A DNA stretch of 64,000 bases from Antennarius striatus (taxonomy: Eukaryota; Chordata; Actinopteri; Lophiiformes; Antennariidae): NCBI RefSeq assembly GCF_040054535.1, contig NC_090784.1, positions 13,617,501-13,681,500 of the forward strand. Reading direction: 5' to 3'. A program made the translations under genes and the position numbers. Within the stretch, counting starts at the first letter, position 1. The number at the start of each line of letters is the position of its first letter. Shown here piece by piece: positions 1-13,153 of this stretch. The notes under the pieces were generated by a model, which was not told the origin of the DNA, made no database searches, and saw only the letters and a program-made list of their open reading frames with translations.

Positions 1-756
1 GGTATCCTGTAAGTGCTTTAATAAGACTTAGCTAATAGATAGTATATTTGTTTGGTGTCCTATGATATAATTTGTTCATTTGTTAATTTCATATAAATAC
101 TGCCAACTTCATGTGGTTTTCAGATTAGCTCAAAAACAGTGTGCAGAGAGCTTCATGGAATGGGTTTCCATGGCCACGCAGCTGCATCCAAGCCTTACAT
201 CACCAAGTGCAATGCAAAGTGTCTGATGCAGTGGCCTAAAGCACGCCGCCACTGGACTATAGAGCGTTCTCTGGAGTGATGAATCATGCTTCTCTATCTG
301 GCAATCTGATAGACAAATATGGGTGTGACGGTTGCCAGGAGAAAGATTCTTGTTGGACTTCATTGTGTCAAGTGTAAGCTCAGGAAGAGTTGAAGCTATA
401 ACAGCTGCAAAGGGTAGGCCAATGTCATATTGAACCCTATGCATTAGGAATAGGATGTCACTTACGTTCATATGTGAGTCAAGGTAGGTAAGCGAATACT
501 TTTGACAATATAATGTATTTTAAATGGGGAAATGTTGTTCGAGTTCGAGCAGATCGACTCACAAATTCAGTCACGGAACAAATTGAACTCATATCTCAAG
601 ATACTACCGTACAATATTTGGATCTGTTGCATTTAGAAAAACATAAGTGATAAAAAAGAAGTTGTACTTCACATTCAAACATAAATGTCTGCCAGGGCGG
701 TGGAATGAGGGTTGGAGAGACAGAATGTGTAGTGATCAATATGAAGCAGGTCTTAC
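1..756. other. intron of the pde11a-type gene (left edge)
   Basis: No exon could be supported here. The exon expected after 757 should begin the linker leading into the PDE catalytic domain, and I did not find a matching translation on the minus strand. The stretch is therefore read as part of the intron following exon 9, continuing beyond the window. Open frames in it have no recognisable similarity. Confidence 0.6.
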
Positions 757-3700
757 ATCCAGTGCTACAGACTGCTTGGCCCATGTCTTTTTAACTTGAT
801 TGTACATCAGTGTGTTGTTTATTCCAAGTCCACAGAATATCACAAATGCCTACACACAAAGAAAGCAGAGAAAAAATGTATGAGAGAAAAGTTGTCATGT
901 GTGTGTGTCCAATGCAACGATAAATCCTGAAACAGAATGAGGCAAACACACAAACCTCAAACAGTCTCTGATCTGCGTCATTGAAGGTCTTTCTGTCCAA
1001 GCGGTTCAGAATTTGTGCAACACCTACAGAAATCACACGCTAGTCATTTACTATAACATGACAATGTTCCTCAGGGAGGACAAATGGATTGTTTCTGCTC
1101 GCTGACCGATTATCTGATGGGTTCTATTCCAGATAGGGACACATAACACGGATCTGATGTGAAACCCTGAGGCCTGATCTGCCTGAAAAGAGAAGAAACA
1201 ATGGAGTAAGACTGAGAACAGTTTATGTTTAAGAAGTTTGAACTTCGAAATTAATCTAAAAAAAAAAAGGAGTTTTAGACTAATGTAAAGAGTCTAAAAT
1301 TCTTTTAAAGAACAATCCCTGAATGACTTTGATCATTTTGATCAAGAAATTATGTTTGTATGTTGAGGACTACCTGTATTTACCCATACTCTGGAGAACT
1401 TTGACATATTTTTGTCAGTGTTTGTGGAGTGAGTGTGTATCTACTTACTGCTGTGACAGGCATGTATGTGGCTGTACATTAGTGTGAGCTTTAATAGGTC
1501 TATAAGGGAGACTATTGCGTCCATACCTCAGCATCAAAGCGTGGGTCTTGACACACATCACTGATGTTAACAGGCAGTCCTGTGGACGCCACCAGCTCAG
1601 CAATGCTGTTATTGATCAGCCAGTCAGAACACGATAGCTTCTCCATGCTGATGCGGCCAATAACACAAACAGGAAACAATAGTCAGGTCTAAGCACTTAA
1701 TTGTGCAACAGAGCAGCCGTAAATATTCAGTATCTCTGAAGCTATTGATGCTGCGGCATTCCCCAGTGACTCCCTGGAAAATCTATTGGTTTATCTGTGT
1801 CTTTCTCACCTGGTGTCCCGGTCCATGTTACACAGTGGGGACATGAGCTCGAATGTTTTGGAAAACTTCACAACCTATTGAGGAAACAAATATGATCACA
1901 ATCAGCAGCTACATCTATTGATACAGAGAGTTTAGCATTTAGTTCAAGAAAAGCTTCATGACGTAATAGAAAACTCAGCAAAGTGAATGTGAAAAGCTGC
2001 GCGGCCAGAGATCTCACGGGTGAGTCGATGTCTTCCAGGAGAAGCACAGAGCAGCGTTCACACTGCAGCAGGGTCAGCGCTCTCTGCATGATCTTCCTGA
2101 CAATCTTCTCCAGGTCAGTCTGCTCCTCAAAGAGGTCGTTGACCACCTCCAGAAGAGCCTAGGCCATAAAAAAGGAAACCATGTCTGATGTATATGAAAA
2201 AATATTTGTTAATGATAATCTGTTATAAATATCATGTACACTGGTCTCTCTTCTGCTATTATATCTTTTAAAAGAATGTAAGCACACAGCCACAAAGTTG
2301 CTGTAAATACTGTGGTAGCAATTAAATGACAGCATCTATTTTTAATGAACAGTTTACATTCTCTTACCCGACTCCTCTCATACTCCTTGCGAGACTCGGA
2401 AAACAACTTGGCATTGGAAATTGAAATTCCACAGAAAGGCAGATACATCTGTAGCACCTGAGTGAATGTGCAAAAAAGTAGTGAAAGTCAGTGCTTATTA
2501 TTGTTCTTTGAAAAGATGCACAATATGTCAGAAAAAGAAAAAGAATGGGATTAGAGTCAAGGCCTGACACTAGCTGTTTCTTTGTTTCCTGTCATAATGT
2601 ATGGAAAAAAGACATTTATCGTAAGTCCTAACATCTCTAAACAAGATCGTATCTCAAGATGCTATTTTTTGTTTATTTTCAGTGAATCTTTTATTTAAAG
2701 TCGGTTATCACTTCTTATAAGGGTTTTTCAAATGCAGCAAATTCATGAAAAAGCTGAAACTTTTCCAAACTAAGAATGGTTTGCTGCCAAGGGGGGGGGG
2801 GGGGGATGACTTTTTACAACTTTATTCTGCCACCTTGTGGACAAACGGTTGCATCTTGATGCAGCCAAAACTCTTAGGGCGACGAAACTAAAGCTCTACT
2901 GGCCAGTTTGGCTATACATTATTTTAATGTATATTTATAAATATTTACATTTATTGAGAAAAATTAGCTCAAACACTTTTATTCCCTGATCAAACATTCC
3001 ATCCCAAAAATGGTGGCAGCACAGTACAGATATTACCTGCATCATCAACTAAACCGGTGGAATGAAATGTACCCACACGCTGTGGAACTTTAAAGGAAGC
3101 TGAAAGATGCAGATTCTATGAAACACAATCGGGGGTTCCTCGGGGAGCATTTCAAAATGCATCTACTCCATTTGATTTTCTAAGCGTGATATAAATTGTA
3201 CAGCTGGACGCGTTTACTGCGCCACACTTGACTATAAGGGGTTGACCTCTCCTCATATTTGTCGGTATTTTTCCTCCGAGGGAACAGTTTGCTTCTCTCC
3301 ACGGCCGTTTGGAAGATTCACAGTGTTTTTAGTTGCATAGCTTAGTATACTGCTTAAAAAAAAAAAAATTTTTACTTAAATGCTCCAACAACAATTCAAT
3401 TTTCAACCTGAGCTCTAAAATCCCTGTAATGGTCAGAGCAGCTGTAATAATGCTGAGGATGATGATGATGTGGAGATGCCCTGCTTACATGGATCTGAAG
3501 AATGGATGTTATAACTGATCATCACCTTCTCGTCATCCTCAGTAAAAGGTGCGCCCATGGGACTTTTATTGATCGCTTGCACGACACCGATGACTTCTCC
3601 GTCGCTGTTACAGATGGCCATGCAGAGGATGGACTGAGTCTTATAGCCCGTTAACTTGTCTATCTCGTCACTGAAGCGATGGTCCTGCATTAGTTGTGAC

Positions 3701-5120
3701 ATAAAAACACATTACACGCATATCAAACATGCATGAGCCTACATTAAACCAGTGCTTTATCACGCACAAGACACGCTCCGTGCACCTCATTATTCTCAGT
3801 GAATACTCCTATATGACCGCTTTCACGTCAAACTGGAGATTTAAGCGCTGGTGTCCTATAATGAAGCATCACTTGTGATAATTAGGTGTGAGTCTCAACT
3901 AATTAAATAAACGTTTATGCAAAAAGCATTTTATTATTTTAATAAAGAAAAAAACTACAATTATCCTCACTGACACATATATTTAGTATTGCAGTAAGAG
4001 ACCTGAAGGGGTCCGCGTCATCGTGGTGCCTTCGCCTGGAGGCGCCCAGGGCCATGATATAATGATGTGGAGCGCAACTACAGAGCTCTGGCTTGTGGGA
4101 AGCTGATTACTCTGGCTTCCTTGCGTACTCATTTGACTTTTAGAGAGGAAGTGCCTTTATTTTGGCACGACTGGGTCAATCACACATTCAGATTCAGATG
4201 TAAATATTTCTCAAGCGGTCTATAGTGATAAATAAATCTTACAACTTGTTTACACATCCATTACTAAAAGTTTTACTCACATCCATTAAATATTTAAAAC
4301 TACAATAATACACAAATATACAAATGTACATCGGGCACACTTTTACCTCATATGCGTTTGGAATGTTAACTGTTTCCCCGTGCTCTGCCACATATCCAAT
4401 GATACCCTTTCCCCATGGCACCTGCACCTCATTGGAGTTAAGAGTGTTGGAGGAGGGTCCGACAGTGGTGCCCGAGTGCACGTCGAAGAACTTGGACACC
4501 AGTGTCTTTTTATGCGCGGGTCCCTCAACAAGGAAAAGCGAACACCTGTCTGCATCCACCAGGATGCACACGTTTATTAGAATCTTATAACTGAGATTTG
4601 TCAGGTCCAGATCGTTGGAGATATCTTTCACTAACTCCAAGAAAAACTCCCTCTCGTTGGTTTCCTTGAGTCTGTATTTGTAGTCGATGGCGCTGGACGC
4701 GTACTGGGGCACGTTGACCCGGGACTCCAGCAGGGCGCTCAGGATGTGCACGGTGGTCGGAGGCAGGGAGCTGGCTTTACGCAGGAGCGCACGGCGCCTC
4801 ATGCTGGACTGGGACTCGTGTTCGCTCAGGCTCACATGCTCGTCGTAGGTCCGGTGAGCGGTGGTGGCTTTGGAACGGGCGAAGTTCTGTCGCAGCTCCA
4901 TGTGGGACGATCTGCGCCGGAGTCCATCAGAGTTGTTGGTACAGAGAGGGTTCCTGACAGCACCGCGCCCCCCCTCCGCCGTGGACACTTTGGACGGCTG
5001 GTGCTCCCTCAACCACCTGCTTACCTGATCATACTTCGCCTTTCGGACCAAATATTCTTCGAATAGATCGGGGTTGCAGTCCAAAAACGCCTCTATATCA
5101 GAGAAGTCAAATGTTGCCAT
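757..5120 (-). CDS. pde11a: PDE11A-type dual cAMP/cGMP phosphodiesterase, 5' part (9 exons, 3'-partial)
   Basis: This gene encodes the regulatory half of a phosphodiesterase-11 (hydrolysis of cAMP and cGMP, cytosolic). Exons in transcript order are 5120-4347, 3684-3526, 2457-2368, 2158-2018, 1874-1810, 1647-1527, 1182-1107, 1023-956 and 849-757. All have AG/GT borders and compatible phases, giving 529 codons. Residues about 1-165 form the long PDE11A4-like N-terminus, with basophilic RRSS and RKASS sites. GAF-A follows, with a complete NKxnFx3DE signature (N297, K298, F305, D309, E310). GAF-B spans about 345-500 and has the degenerate NR...F...DADQ version known from PDE11. The start is the ATG at 5120, whose product begins MATFDFSD like the family; upstream in-frame sequence has no ATG. 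The HD-type catalytic domain must lie beyond the left edge. The gene context (osbpl3, gsdme, npy) suggests the ohnologue named pde11al in some fish; that assignment is inference. Confidence 0.93.
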
Positions 5121-5162
5121 AGTGGAAGCCGCTTGCGGGGAACCAAATGAGAAGATGCTCAA

Positions 5163-5656
5163 ATGTTAAAGAAAAGGAATGAAACGAGTAGATGACGAGA
5201 GGATGCGGCTGCAGCCGAAGCTCTCAGAGAAATGATGTCCTCAAAACATTTTTCCAGTCATTCTCCACGAGCCAGCTCACGCTTGTGTATTATCAGCATC
5301 AGCAGTCAAATAAAATGAACCTCTCAGAGCCCTGACTGATAACGCATGAGAAGCGAGCAACAGTACAGCTGTCTGTCAAGCGAGTTTGAGCTGTGTCTCC
5401 AGGGAGAGCCGAGGAGTACTGTACAGAGATGTAGAAAAGAGACAAGCGCCTACAGATTCCCTGCCTAGAAATAAAGATGATTAAAAAAAACCCTGCAGGG
5501 CATCCTGTTGACTCGCGTTCTTTGTTCTGTACCTCCATATGCTTAACGAGCAGATAGATAGATGGATGGATGGATGGATGGATGGATGGATGGATGGATG
5601 GATGGATGGATGGATGGATGGATGGATGGATGGATGGATGGATGGATGGATGGATG

Positions 5657-5729
<73 letters not shown>

Positions 5730-7740
5730 TAATGCTGTGTCTTCCAATTGTGTTTCATTCAGTCAGATTTAACCAACATCAACCATCTGTGTGACAAATT
5801 AGGTGCTCTGGTGAACGAGATGCTCCTGTGTGTATTTTGATCTGCAGTATTTCAGCATCTAAGTCAAGATGTGCATCAAAGGCCCCATATCAAACACTAA
5901 TTTTAATGTTAATTCACATTGAGTGCTTTCCACTATTTGGTTACCACAAGATGATCATTCCATCACTACCTGAACAGTAGACGTATTTTTAGACTTGAGT
6001 TCTGGGGTTGTAAACATTTTGGGAGGATCTTGGATATTTTGTGATTAAATTGGCAATTTACAAAGTGCATGGGAAAAACGATTGATGGTACATGCTTTCC
6101 TGAGATAGTGTTGTTTTAGAGGACGTCGATGAAGTCACCATTAGAACTGCTGGGTTTCTAACCCTGTAGGGGTCATGCACTTATCTGCACAACTTATTTA
6201 TATTCATAAAATCACTGCAGGATGAGTTTACAATTGAAGCAAGAGGAAAGAAATCCAGCGAAGGCTGTACCTCTTGGGCAGAACAGGGTAATTGGTTCCT
6301 GGATTTATCAGAGGCTGTTTGATAGGAATTGAGGATTTTGCTGAGATTTTATTCCAAGGTCTCTTGGAAATTCCAATTAAAAAGTGGAACACAGAATAGT
6401 GGTCTTGTGAGGGCCAACAAACAAGGTAAACGTTGCTGCTTGGAAAGCTGCATCGATTTCAAGTCTTGGCTGCATACTAAATGAAAACTGCGTTTCTGTG
6501 TTTCATTTTTTAAAGGGTTTTTTCTATTTTCTTTTTTTATTATTTACACCAGATATGGTGATGTCACACTTGTATCATCAGTACTGACTAGCATTCAAAC
6601 CAGTTCCAAGGACAACTGGACATGTTTTATTCACTGTCAATGAAATCTAATCTGGTCACGAAGTTCAAGGAAACAGGTTACGGGAGTTAGGGTTACAATC
6701 CATTGATGAATAAAGAAAAGTGGTTGTTAATAATTAGTATTTGTACTTATCTCTAGCAATTTATCTGAAATTTTAAAAGAAATACTGTACATGGGTGTTG
6801 ATCATAATCTTTATTTTACAGTAAAATTCTTTTGAAACCATCCAGTGTTCATTGGCTTTACTGTTAAAACTATTATTTGTTTTTTTATGTTGTAAGAAAT
6901 ATGTAAGTGCATGGCTGAGTCAATCCCAAAATGTGGAGAGTAATCCATTAGGTTAGCAACTGAGGGATTACATGGATTCACTATTCACGGTGTGATGACA
7001 GCAAATCAAATAGAGTTTGAGAACTAATATAAAACAAAATAATAGGAAATCTTTAAGTAACTTTCCATACTCTTTTCATCCACATATGGTAGCTGTACAT
7101 GAACTCAGTCATGGCAGAGGGACAATGCACTGCAGACAGTAAACGTGTTCCACTGATCAAGTGTGCCATCTCTAAAACAACACAAGAACAGGACGGTTCT
7201 TCGGTAGAAATGATTGTCTCAGTTCCTCAGATGGCTCACTTTGAACATGTGCTGTGGTTTGGTTGCAGACATCAACTGCATAGTGATGAAAACAAGGAAC
7301 ATGATACCCGTAACCAAACACCACCTGTACACAGCTCGTATCCAGTGTCAGCGCGAACCAGACCTGGCTTGATTTCCTTTCCAATCCCAGTTTATGAGTT
7401 CATCAATCCATAATTGTGTAGGATTATCAGATTCACATTTGATGAGTGGTTGATTGGCATCCTGCAGTGATTGCTCTCTGAAAAATAAAGTATTAGTGTA
7501 ATATGAAACATCAGACCATCCTGACCCTCACATGTTACATTTATGCACGTGGAATGGAGAGAAATAGGACTTAGAGAGTAAATTAAAAAATATTATCAAT
7601 ACACCAAATTTGTAAAGTTGTTTCAGTCTTGTTTTATAAAAACTTTTAAAAATATACATCAGCTAAGCTGTATTGTGTTGTGGTCGGGGTTGGGTGTCAC
7701 TCAAACTCTGATCCTATTGTTTCTGGTAACACCATCACTC
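5163..7740. other. intergenic region between divergent pde11a-type and spmip4 genes
   Basis: The two flanking genes point away from each other, so this interval should hold both promoters. Apart from a compound tetranucleotide microsatellite at about 5551-5729, I see no gene, RNA or repeat I can name. An open frame at 7099-7413 has no recognisable similarity or splice context. Confidence 0.5.
5551..5729. repeat. compound (GGAT)n-(GATA)n microsatellite
   Basis: About 100 bp of near-perfect GGAT units switch into about 70 bp of perfect GATA units. The two long serine/isoleucine/histidine-rich or tyrosine/leucine-rich open frames over it on the minus strand are repeat artefacts. It lies 0.43 kb upstream of the pde11a-type start codon. 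Confidence 0.97.
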
Positions 7741-7748
7741 TGTCTCAG

Positions 7749-7872
7749 GAACCCAAACCCACCTGACTGGTCACAAGTGGAATTAAGAGAGTCCCGATCA
7801 GTCAATGGAAGCTTCAGTTTATAGCCATTTGGACCAAGGAGACCGGTTCCCATATCTACACCAGGGAGATAA
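7749..7872 (+). other. putative 5' UTR part of first identified spmip4 exon
   Basis: A pyrimidine-rich acceptor ending CTCTGTCTCAG precedes this stretch, and the exon runs on to the GTAAGTG donor after 7910. In the frame of the chosen ATG at 7873 a TAA lies immediately upstream, so the preceding bases are untranslated. The acceptor could be spurious and the transcript could simply begin within this region. Confidence 0.4.
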
Positions 7873-10800
7873 ATGGACCAAGAAAAAAATCAATCCAACT
7901 GGTTGCCCTGGTAAGTGACCATGACATTCATTACGTGTTTTTATTTCAATTATCATTGTTGGGTTGTTTACAATTATCAGTCGTCGATGTCCCAGAATAA
8001 AAAAGAGTAGGCATCATTGTCCACTATCACATGTCAGATGTAGTCATACAATAGTTTTCCTTAAGTTGAAGACACATAAATGCATATACGCATACATTAA
8101 AAACTGAGAAAAAGAGAAAACAAAAACATTCATTAGGAGACGAAGTTTCAACTCAAACTTGGTGGCATATTTTCCCCCAATGTAATATTCATTATTCAGT
8201 GTTACGTTCTTTCTCTGCGTTGATTATCTTTAGTCAGAGATCCAGCAGCCAGATGGAGTCCGACTCCTCACAAAACCACAAGACCCTAAATCCCTGTAGC
8301 TGTAGAGCGGTCGTCACATCACAGTGAGTGTCAATCATAGGAGATCAAAGACATTCATGGGATGAATTATTTAAATTTAAAACTTGTTTTATACCTTACC
8401 ACAGACACCTCACCAATAATCGACATTATAGTGGCAGAAAGAAAAGTAGAGTTCGTCTCAATGACCAGCTGTGAGTAACTACTGACTGATCAGACATAGA
8501 TAAATATCTTTCAAATAAATATTCTTCACACTGACATGATGACATATATTTTTTCTTTTCACAGCATACCAAAACCAACCGATGTAAATATGCTGTGAGT
8601 ACTTTATGTGTCATCTTTTTCTATGAAGGTAACCGACAACCAAATTTAATGTCTCGTTTCTTACCTAACAAATCCAGATGGTTGCATCTAATGTTTATTG
8701 TGTCTGAAACAAATTTCTAAGATCTGTATATTTCCTCGCTCCTCCACCAGGGAGAAAATGATTAAGATTGCAGCTCCAAAAGAGCATCCCTATTCATCCC
8801 ACATCTCCCAGTTTGCAATGTTCCCTTCCTTCCAGTCTCCAGATGACCCACAGACAGGAGTCAGAGCGACTTCCCAGCCTTTCCTCAACGCTCTGATTCC
8901 AAAAAGTGGACCGAGAGTTACTCTGCTGAGTAAAACTATGGGTAAGAGAGCTGGCGTAAGAGAGAATGACAGAAAAAATGATTCCATACATGTTTAAAAT
9001 GTCTTCATCCGTGTGCACAGGTAATCCATACAGACATGAAGTCTTAGAGACAAAAACCAGCAAAGAGAAGAAAGCACTACTTTGGACAGGAGAACATAGT
9101 TTCTTTGACGTGAGTAATGAAAGTACCTGATCTAAATTTTTTATCTACACGTACATCAAATGAATCTGATGACAATTTCCTTCAGTATCCAAAACACCTG
9201 CAGGAGAATGGTCAGGTTTTCTACCCCACTCCACCAAAGAAAGTGCTGCCCAATGCTAAACTCCGTGACTGGAATTTGTCGTTGTCAGAGCGGACATGCA
9301 ACATGCTGAAAAATTTGGAGAAGGCTCACTGGCTCACCTCCTACCAGATGAATTACACAGGTAAGAAGAAAACAAAGCATTGGGGGCTGTTCAGAAAATA
9401 TCAGGATGAGAGTGTAGCTGGATGTCTCCCATGAGTGACTGCAGTAACTCATAATTACAGTATATAAATCCACCTGCATTTTTCAAAGTTTCCTTAATGA
9501 TTTGGATTATCGATTTTTGTTCTCTGCATTTAGAAAAGTATACCTTCATGAACCACAGCACATGAAAGCTGTCCCTGACAAGGTTAAAGAAAACATAACC
9601 CATCCTACACTTTTATAAAAGTTAAGCTACTAGGAATCAGCTAGAAATAAACCACACTCTCCTCGCTCTTTGCTTATCATCCTCAGTAGTTTTGTTCAAT
9701 CTCTCAGCAGGAAACTGAAGAAACAATACAAGATTGTGCTTACTGGCCCTTTGCAAAGTGACATTCAATTCAGACGAAAATAATTTTAATATAAGTGATA
9801 ATGTTTTCATTTTGATTTTTCTAAGGATCTGGCTCAGCCAGTCCTCCTAAGATAGACGACTACAGGGAGAAAGTGTGTGACCTCACTGGAATGAATTCGG
9901 ATTCTGCACCTCTGGTAAAATCCTTGACAATACTTTCTTTCTGTAGAATCATTTTTAAAGTGTGCAACAGAAATCTTTGACTTTTTCACACAGAGTAAAG
10001 TTACTTTCCTGTGTTTTCCTCTAAATTGAGAAAGTTATACAGACAAGGACGAGGGAGCCACGTAGAGGACAGCATCTGTAGTTCCACTGCTGCTGACCTC
10101 TATAATCTACCTCCAGTTGCAAACCAAGCTGCTGCTTTGGCTCATGTAATCCAATGCAGGCCAGAAAATATCCCAGTTGAGTATACTGATTCATCACATC
10201 CAAACCAAAAGGGATACAGTCCATCAAAGTTAAGCTTTGACCCCTCAGAGGTACTGGGCTCTGGGTGTCCCCATGAGGTCGTACACAAACAACGAACTCC
10301 GAACAAAAGCTTTTCTCAAGGTGGCATGAGAAGAGAAAACTGCAAAGTCCATTTTGTTGAAAGTCCCGTACAATCATTTGCACCACACAGCAGCAAAAAG
10401 GCTAATGCTGCCTTCATTGCACACACAGAGCAACCCCTGAACTTGGAAAGACACCCAATTTCCCACAGAGAGATGGAGGCCAAAGAAGAAATAAGCACTA
10501 CCGAGCAGTGTGTAAAGGATGAACCAAGTCACAAAAAGTATTTTTGTGAAAATACTGAAGAAAGAAATGAATCAAGTCTTCTTGAATCAGGTGCATCCAA
10601 AGGCATGACAGCTATTGAGTCACAAGCTGAGTTACTATCAAAGGAAGCTTCCAAGCAGCAGCACCTGTCAAAGCGTAGAGAGCTGCTGTGCAGTAGATCC
10701 AATCCCTGCAGCCCCCCCAGGCCTGCTGCCCTGCCAGGTATTCACCCAATGGACGCCTCGTGGGCTGTGGGCAGAGAACATCCAGCTCTGAGCCTCCAGG

Positions 10801-10946
10801 ACCTTCAGAATTCCTTCAGTAAGTCAAAGGTTCATGGCATCCTCAACAGTTCCATCCCACATGCTGCTGTGAACCTGAGGGACAATGTAGTCACTGGGAA
10901 AAAACACGATTTCTATGGGATTAACTGTTACTACCTCCGTGGATGA
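7873..10946 (+). CDS. spmip4: SPMIP4 (C7orf31) homologue, sperm/cilium microtubule-associated protein
   Basis: Exons are 7873-7910, 8234-8323, 8405-8470, 8565-8594, 8751-8941, 9021-9109, 9186-9360, 9826-9914 and about 10001-10946. The first eight join in phase. Family landmarks are NDQLIPKP across exons 3-4, EHPYSSH...AMFPSF in exon 5, GNPYRHE in exon 6, SERTCNMLKNLEKAHWLTSY in exon 7, DDYREK in exon 8, PVF at the start of exon 9, and the C-terminus LRDN...KKHDFYGINCYY. Total length of roughly 570 residues resembles the human protein, which is assigned to the inner surface of sperm axonemal doublets. The start is the ATG at 7873, directly after an in-frame TAA. Odd point: exon 8 ends in phase 0, but the strong acceptor before exon 9 then gives an early stop. 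The conserved frame is only reached with a phase-2 entry at 10001. The N-terminal 40 residues align weakly. Confidence 0.85.
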
Positions 10947-11368
10947 CTGAATGGACAAAACAGTCCTGGATGGAACTGAAACCATCACAATTCAGTTGTT
11001 AATGCTAAACGTAGTTTATCATTTGCATATTTTACTTTAATCTAAATTTGAATTTACCACGTTGACTAAGTGGTACAGTAATGATACCCCACTGGTCAAA
11101 ATGACTTACCTGTCAGCGGAAAGTTGTGATTTATTTAACTGCGATGAATTCATGGTAAAGATTTTTTCCTTTTGACTGTAAAAGATGCAGAATAATCATG
11201 GAATAGGATCACGCATGGATCATGCTGAGCACATGTATAGGGGCCTGTGCATACATCTGTATACAGGCACATTTGTGTGTGTCGATATACTGTAGTGTGT
11301 TTGCGTTTTTACTGCATATGATATGTGTGCATGTATTTTGTTCAGTTATGTTTATATGGTCTTAAGAA

Positions 11369-11384
11369 AATAAAGCCAAATAAA
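11369..11384 (+). terminator. polyadenylation signals of spmip4
   Basis: Two AATAAA hexamers (11369-11374 and 11379-11384) lie about 425-440 bp after the spmip4 stop codon, in the expected position for the 3' end of that transcript. Confidence 0.65.
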
Positions 11385-11399
11385 AATTAATTGGCTAAA

Positions 11400-13130
11400 T
11401 TCTCTGCATTGAAGTTGATTTTAATTATCACAGGAAAGTTAGATAGAATTCAGATACACGATTCAGGAAGAATTCATCAAGGTTATCAGTTAATCAGTCT
11501 GTTAAGGCTGCTCTGTTTGGATGAGTCAGATCGTGTGATCCCAGAATCCATCTGGTCTGATGTCTTTACACGACAAACATGAACATCCTTGAATCTGTAA
11601 TCTAATGATAAAATTTAATTTATTCAAATCCTTAATTCAGATAATAGAAATTTTTAAAAATCTGATTTGGAAAAGCTTGAACATATTTTTTTTTTAAATG
11701 TGTGCATTTACATTTTCTTTCTGAATTAATTTGAACCCGGAAAATATTGATACTTTCAAGCAGACGGTTTCAAAGGATGCTGTTTGGAAGGAACACATTC
11801 AGAGGTGTTCCAATTTAACGTTCTGGTTGAATCACACAATATGATATGAAGTTGCTTGTCAGTCTGAAAGTATACGAGCTGGACAACAAAACAAAGAGTG
11901 AGAATTTATTTGAAACAAATTTCCAGACTTTAATTTTTTTACTGTTTAACACACTCAGTATTTCACAGTTGGGTGATTTGGAAATATTTATTTGAATTTA
12001 GGATGTACATAAAGTACTCATGAGACACATCTAGTGATACTATGGGTGAAATTTAAAGGCAGAGCCTTAGCACTCACCTCACTGTGTTCTTGTGTTCAGT
12101 CAACTGTACCTACCAAAGAGATGGAGCATTCAGTAGTAGTGAATTCTTAATGCAGCAGAACTAAATTGATCTGTACTCTGGTTTCACTGAACAGTGGAGG
12201 ACATTTGTATACAGATGATTTTTCTTTTCCTTTCCACACAAATGTGTCATAGAGTTCACCACAAACAATTGTGCTGACTGTGTTATGGAATCCTTCTCTC
12301 TTTTTACCGGTGCTGCAGTAACCTTGTGGCTCACCCAGTATGAAAGGAAAACATGCCTTTTCACTCAAAATCTGTTGCAGTTAGACTGACTTTCTGTAAA
12401 AGGTGTTTTTCTTTCTTTCTTTTTGTAAAAGCATGTCCTTGAACAGTAAGCCTGCAGCCTTGAATGATATAACAGCCTCTCATTTGGATTTTCTGGATAA
12501 AAAGAACCCAATGATAATGGCTCTCACAGTAGAACGGACCACAGGTACTGACAATTTTCTTGCCGAACATCGCAGACAATATAGAATTGAGAGGCTCTTT
12601 CGGGTTCTATTTCTGTGTGGCAATTTCTTTGAGGGTAACCAAAATAAAGTGGATTTTTTTGTGTGATTTTTTTTGTTTTTTTGTTTTGTTATTATGCATA
12701 TGTAACATACCTACATTTGGAACAATTATGTCACGTTCAAGGCCACTTAAACAGAAATATGCAACAATCGTTCTTACTCACGCAATAAATGTAATTTCAG
12801 CGGATGTCTATCCTGCTTCTTTGACAAGACAATGTTGGTGCCTCAACCACGATCAAAAACTGTGATTCGTCTTTATTCCAGCAGGGGGAGCTATACGACC
12901 GTTTTAGAACCTCTCCATGTGTCACTTCAATATTCCTCATTTCAGTTTTCTAAAGAAGGGTTTCTCGTCATTTTACAAACCAATTGTTATTAAGACAGAA
13001 CATATTTATCCCATCCCCTTTTATACACATGGACAGGAATTTAAGAGAAAGTCATCTCAGTAAATAATAATAATTTAAAAAGTGGACTCCAAAGAGCAGT
13101 GACAGCGATGTATAGGGTCCATGCCTGCTT
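11400..13130. other. intergenic, no gene recognised
   Basis: AT-rich sequence between the spmip4 3' end and the candidate osbpl3 promoter. I see no exon with family similarity. In human, CYCS sits in the equivalent interval, but no cytochrome c coding sequence (heme motif CxxCH in context) is present. Two overlapping open frames at 12403-12865 look accidental. Confidence 0.5.
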
Positions 13131-13153
13131 ATTACGGGGGAAAAAATATCATC

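Noticed and set aside
130-471. 113-codon open frame on the minus strand
   Set aside because: No similarity to the PDE catalytic exons expected here, no splice context, and composition typical of chance.
5121-5162. Upstream extension of the pde11a-type reading frame by 14 residues
   Set aside because: The extension begins at a TTG, not an ATG. The family-like N-terminus starts at the ATG at 5120.
7099-7413. 104-codon plus-strand open frame upstream of spmip4
   Set aside because: No recognisable family, no supporting promoter or splice sites, and an equally long overlapping antisense frame.
12403-12865. Two overlapping plus-strand open frames
   Set aside because: Low-complexity Phe/Leu/Cys-rich translations without family similarity.
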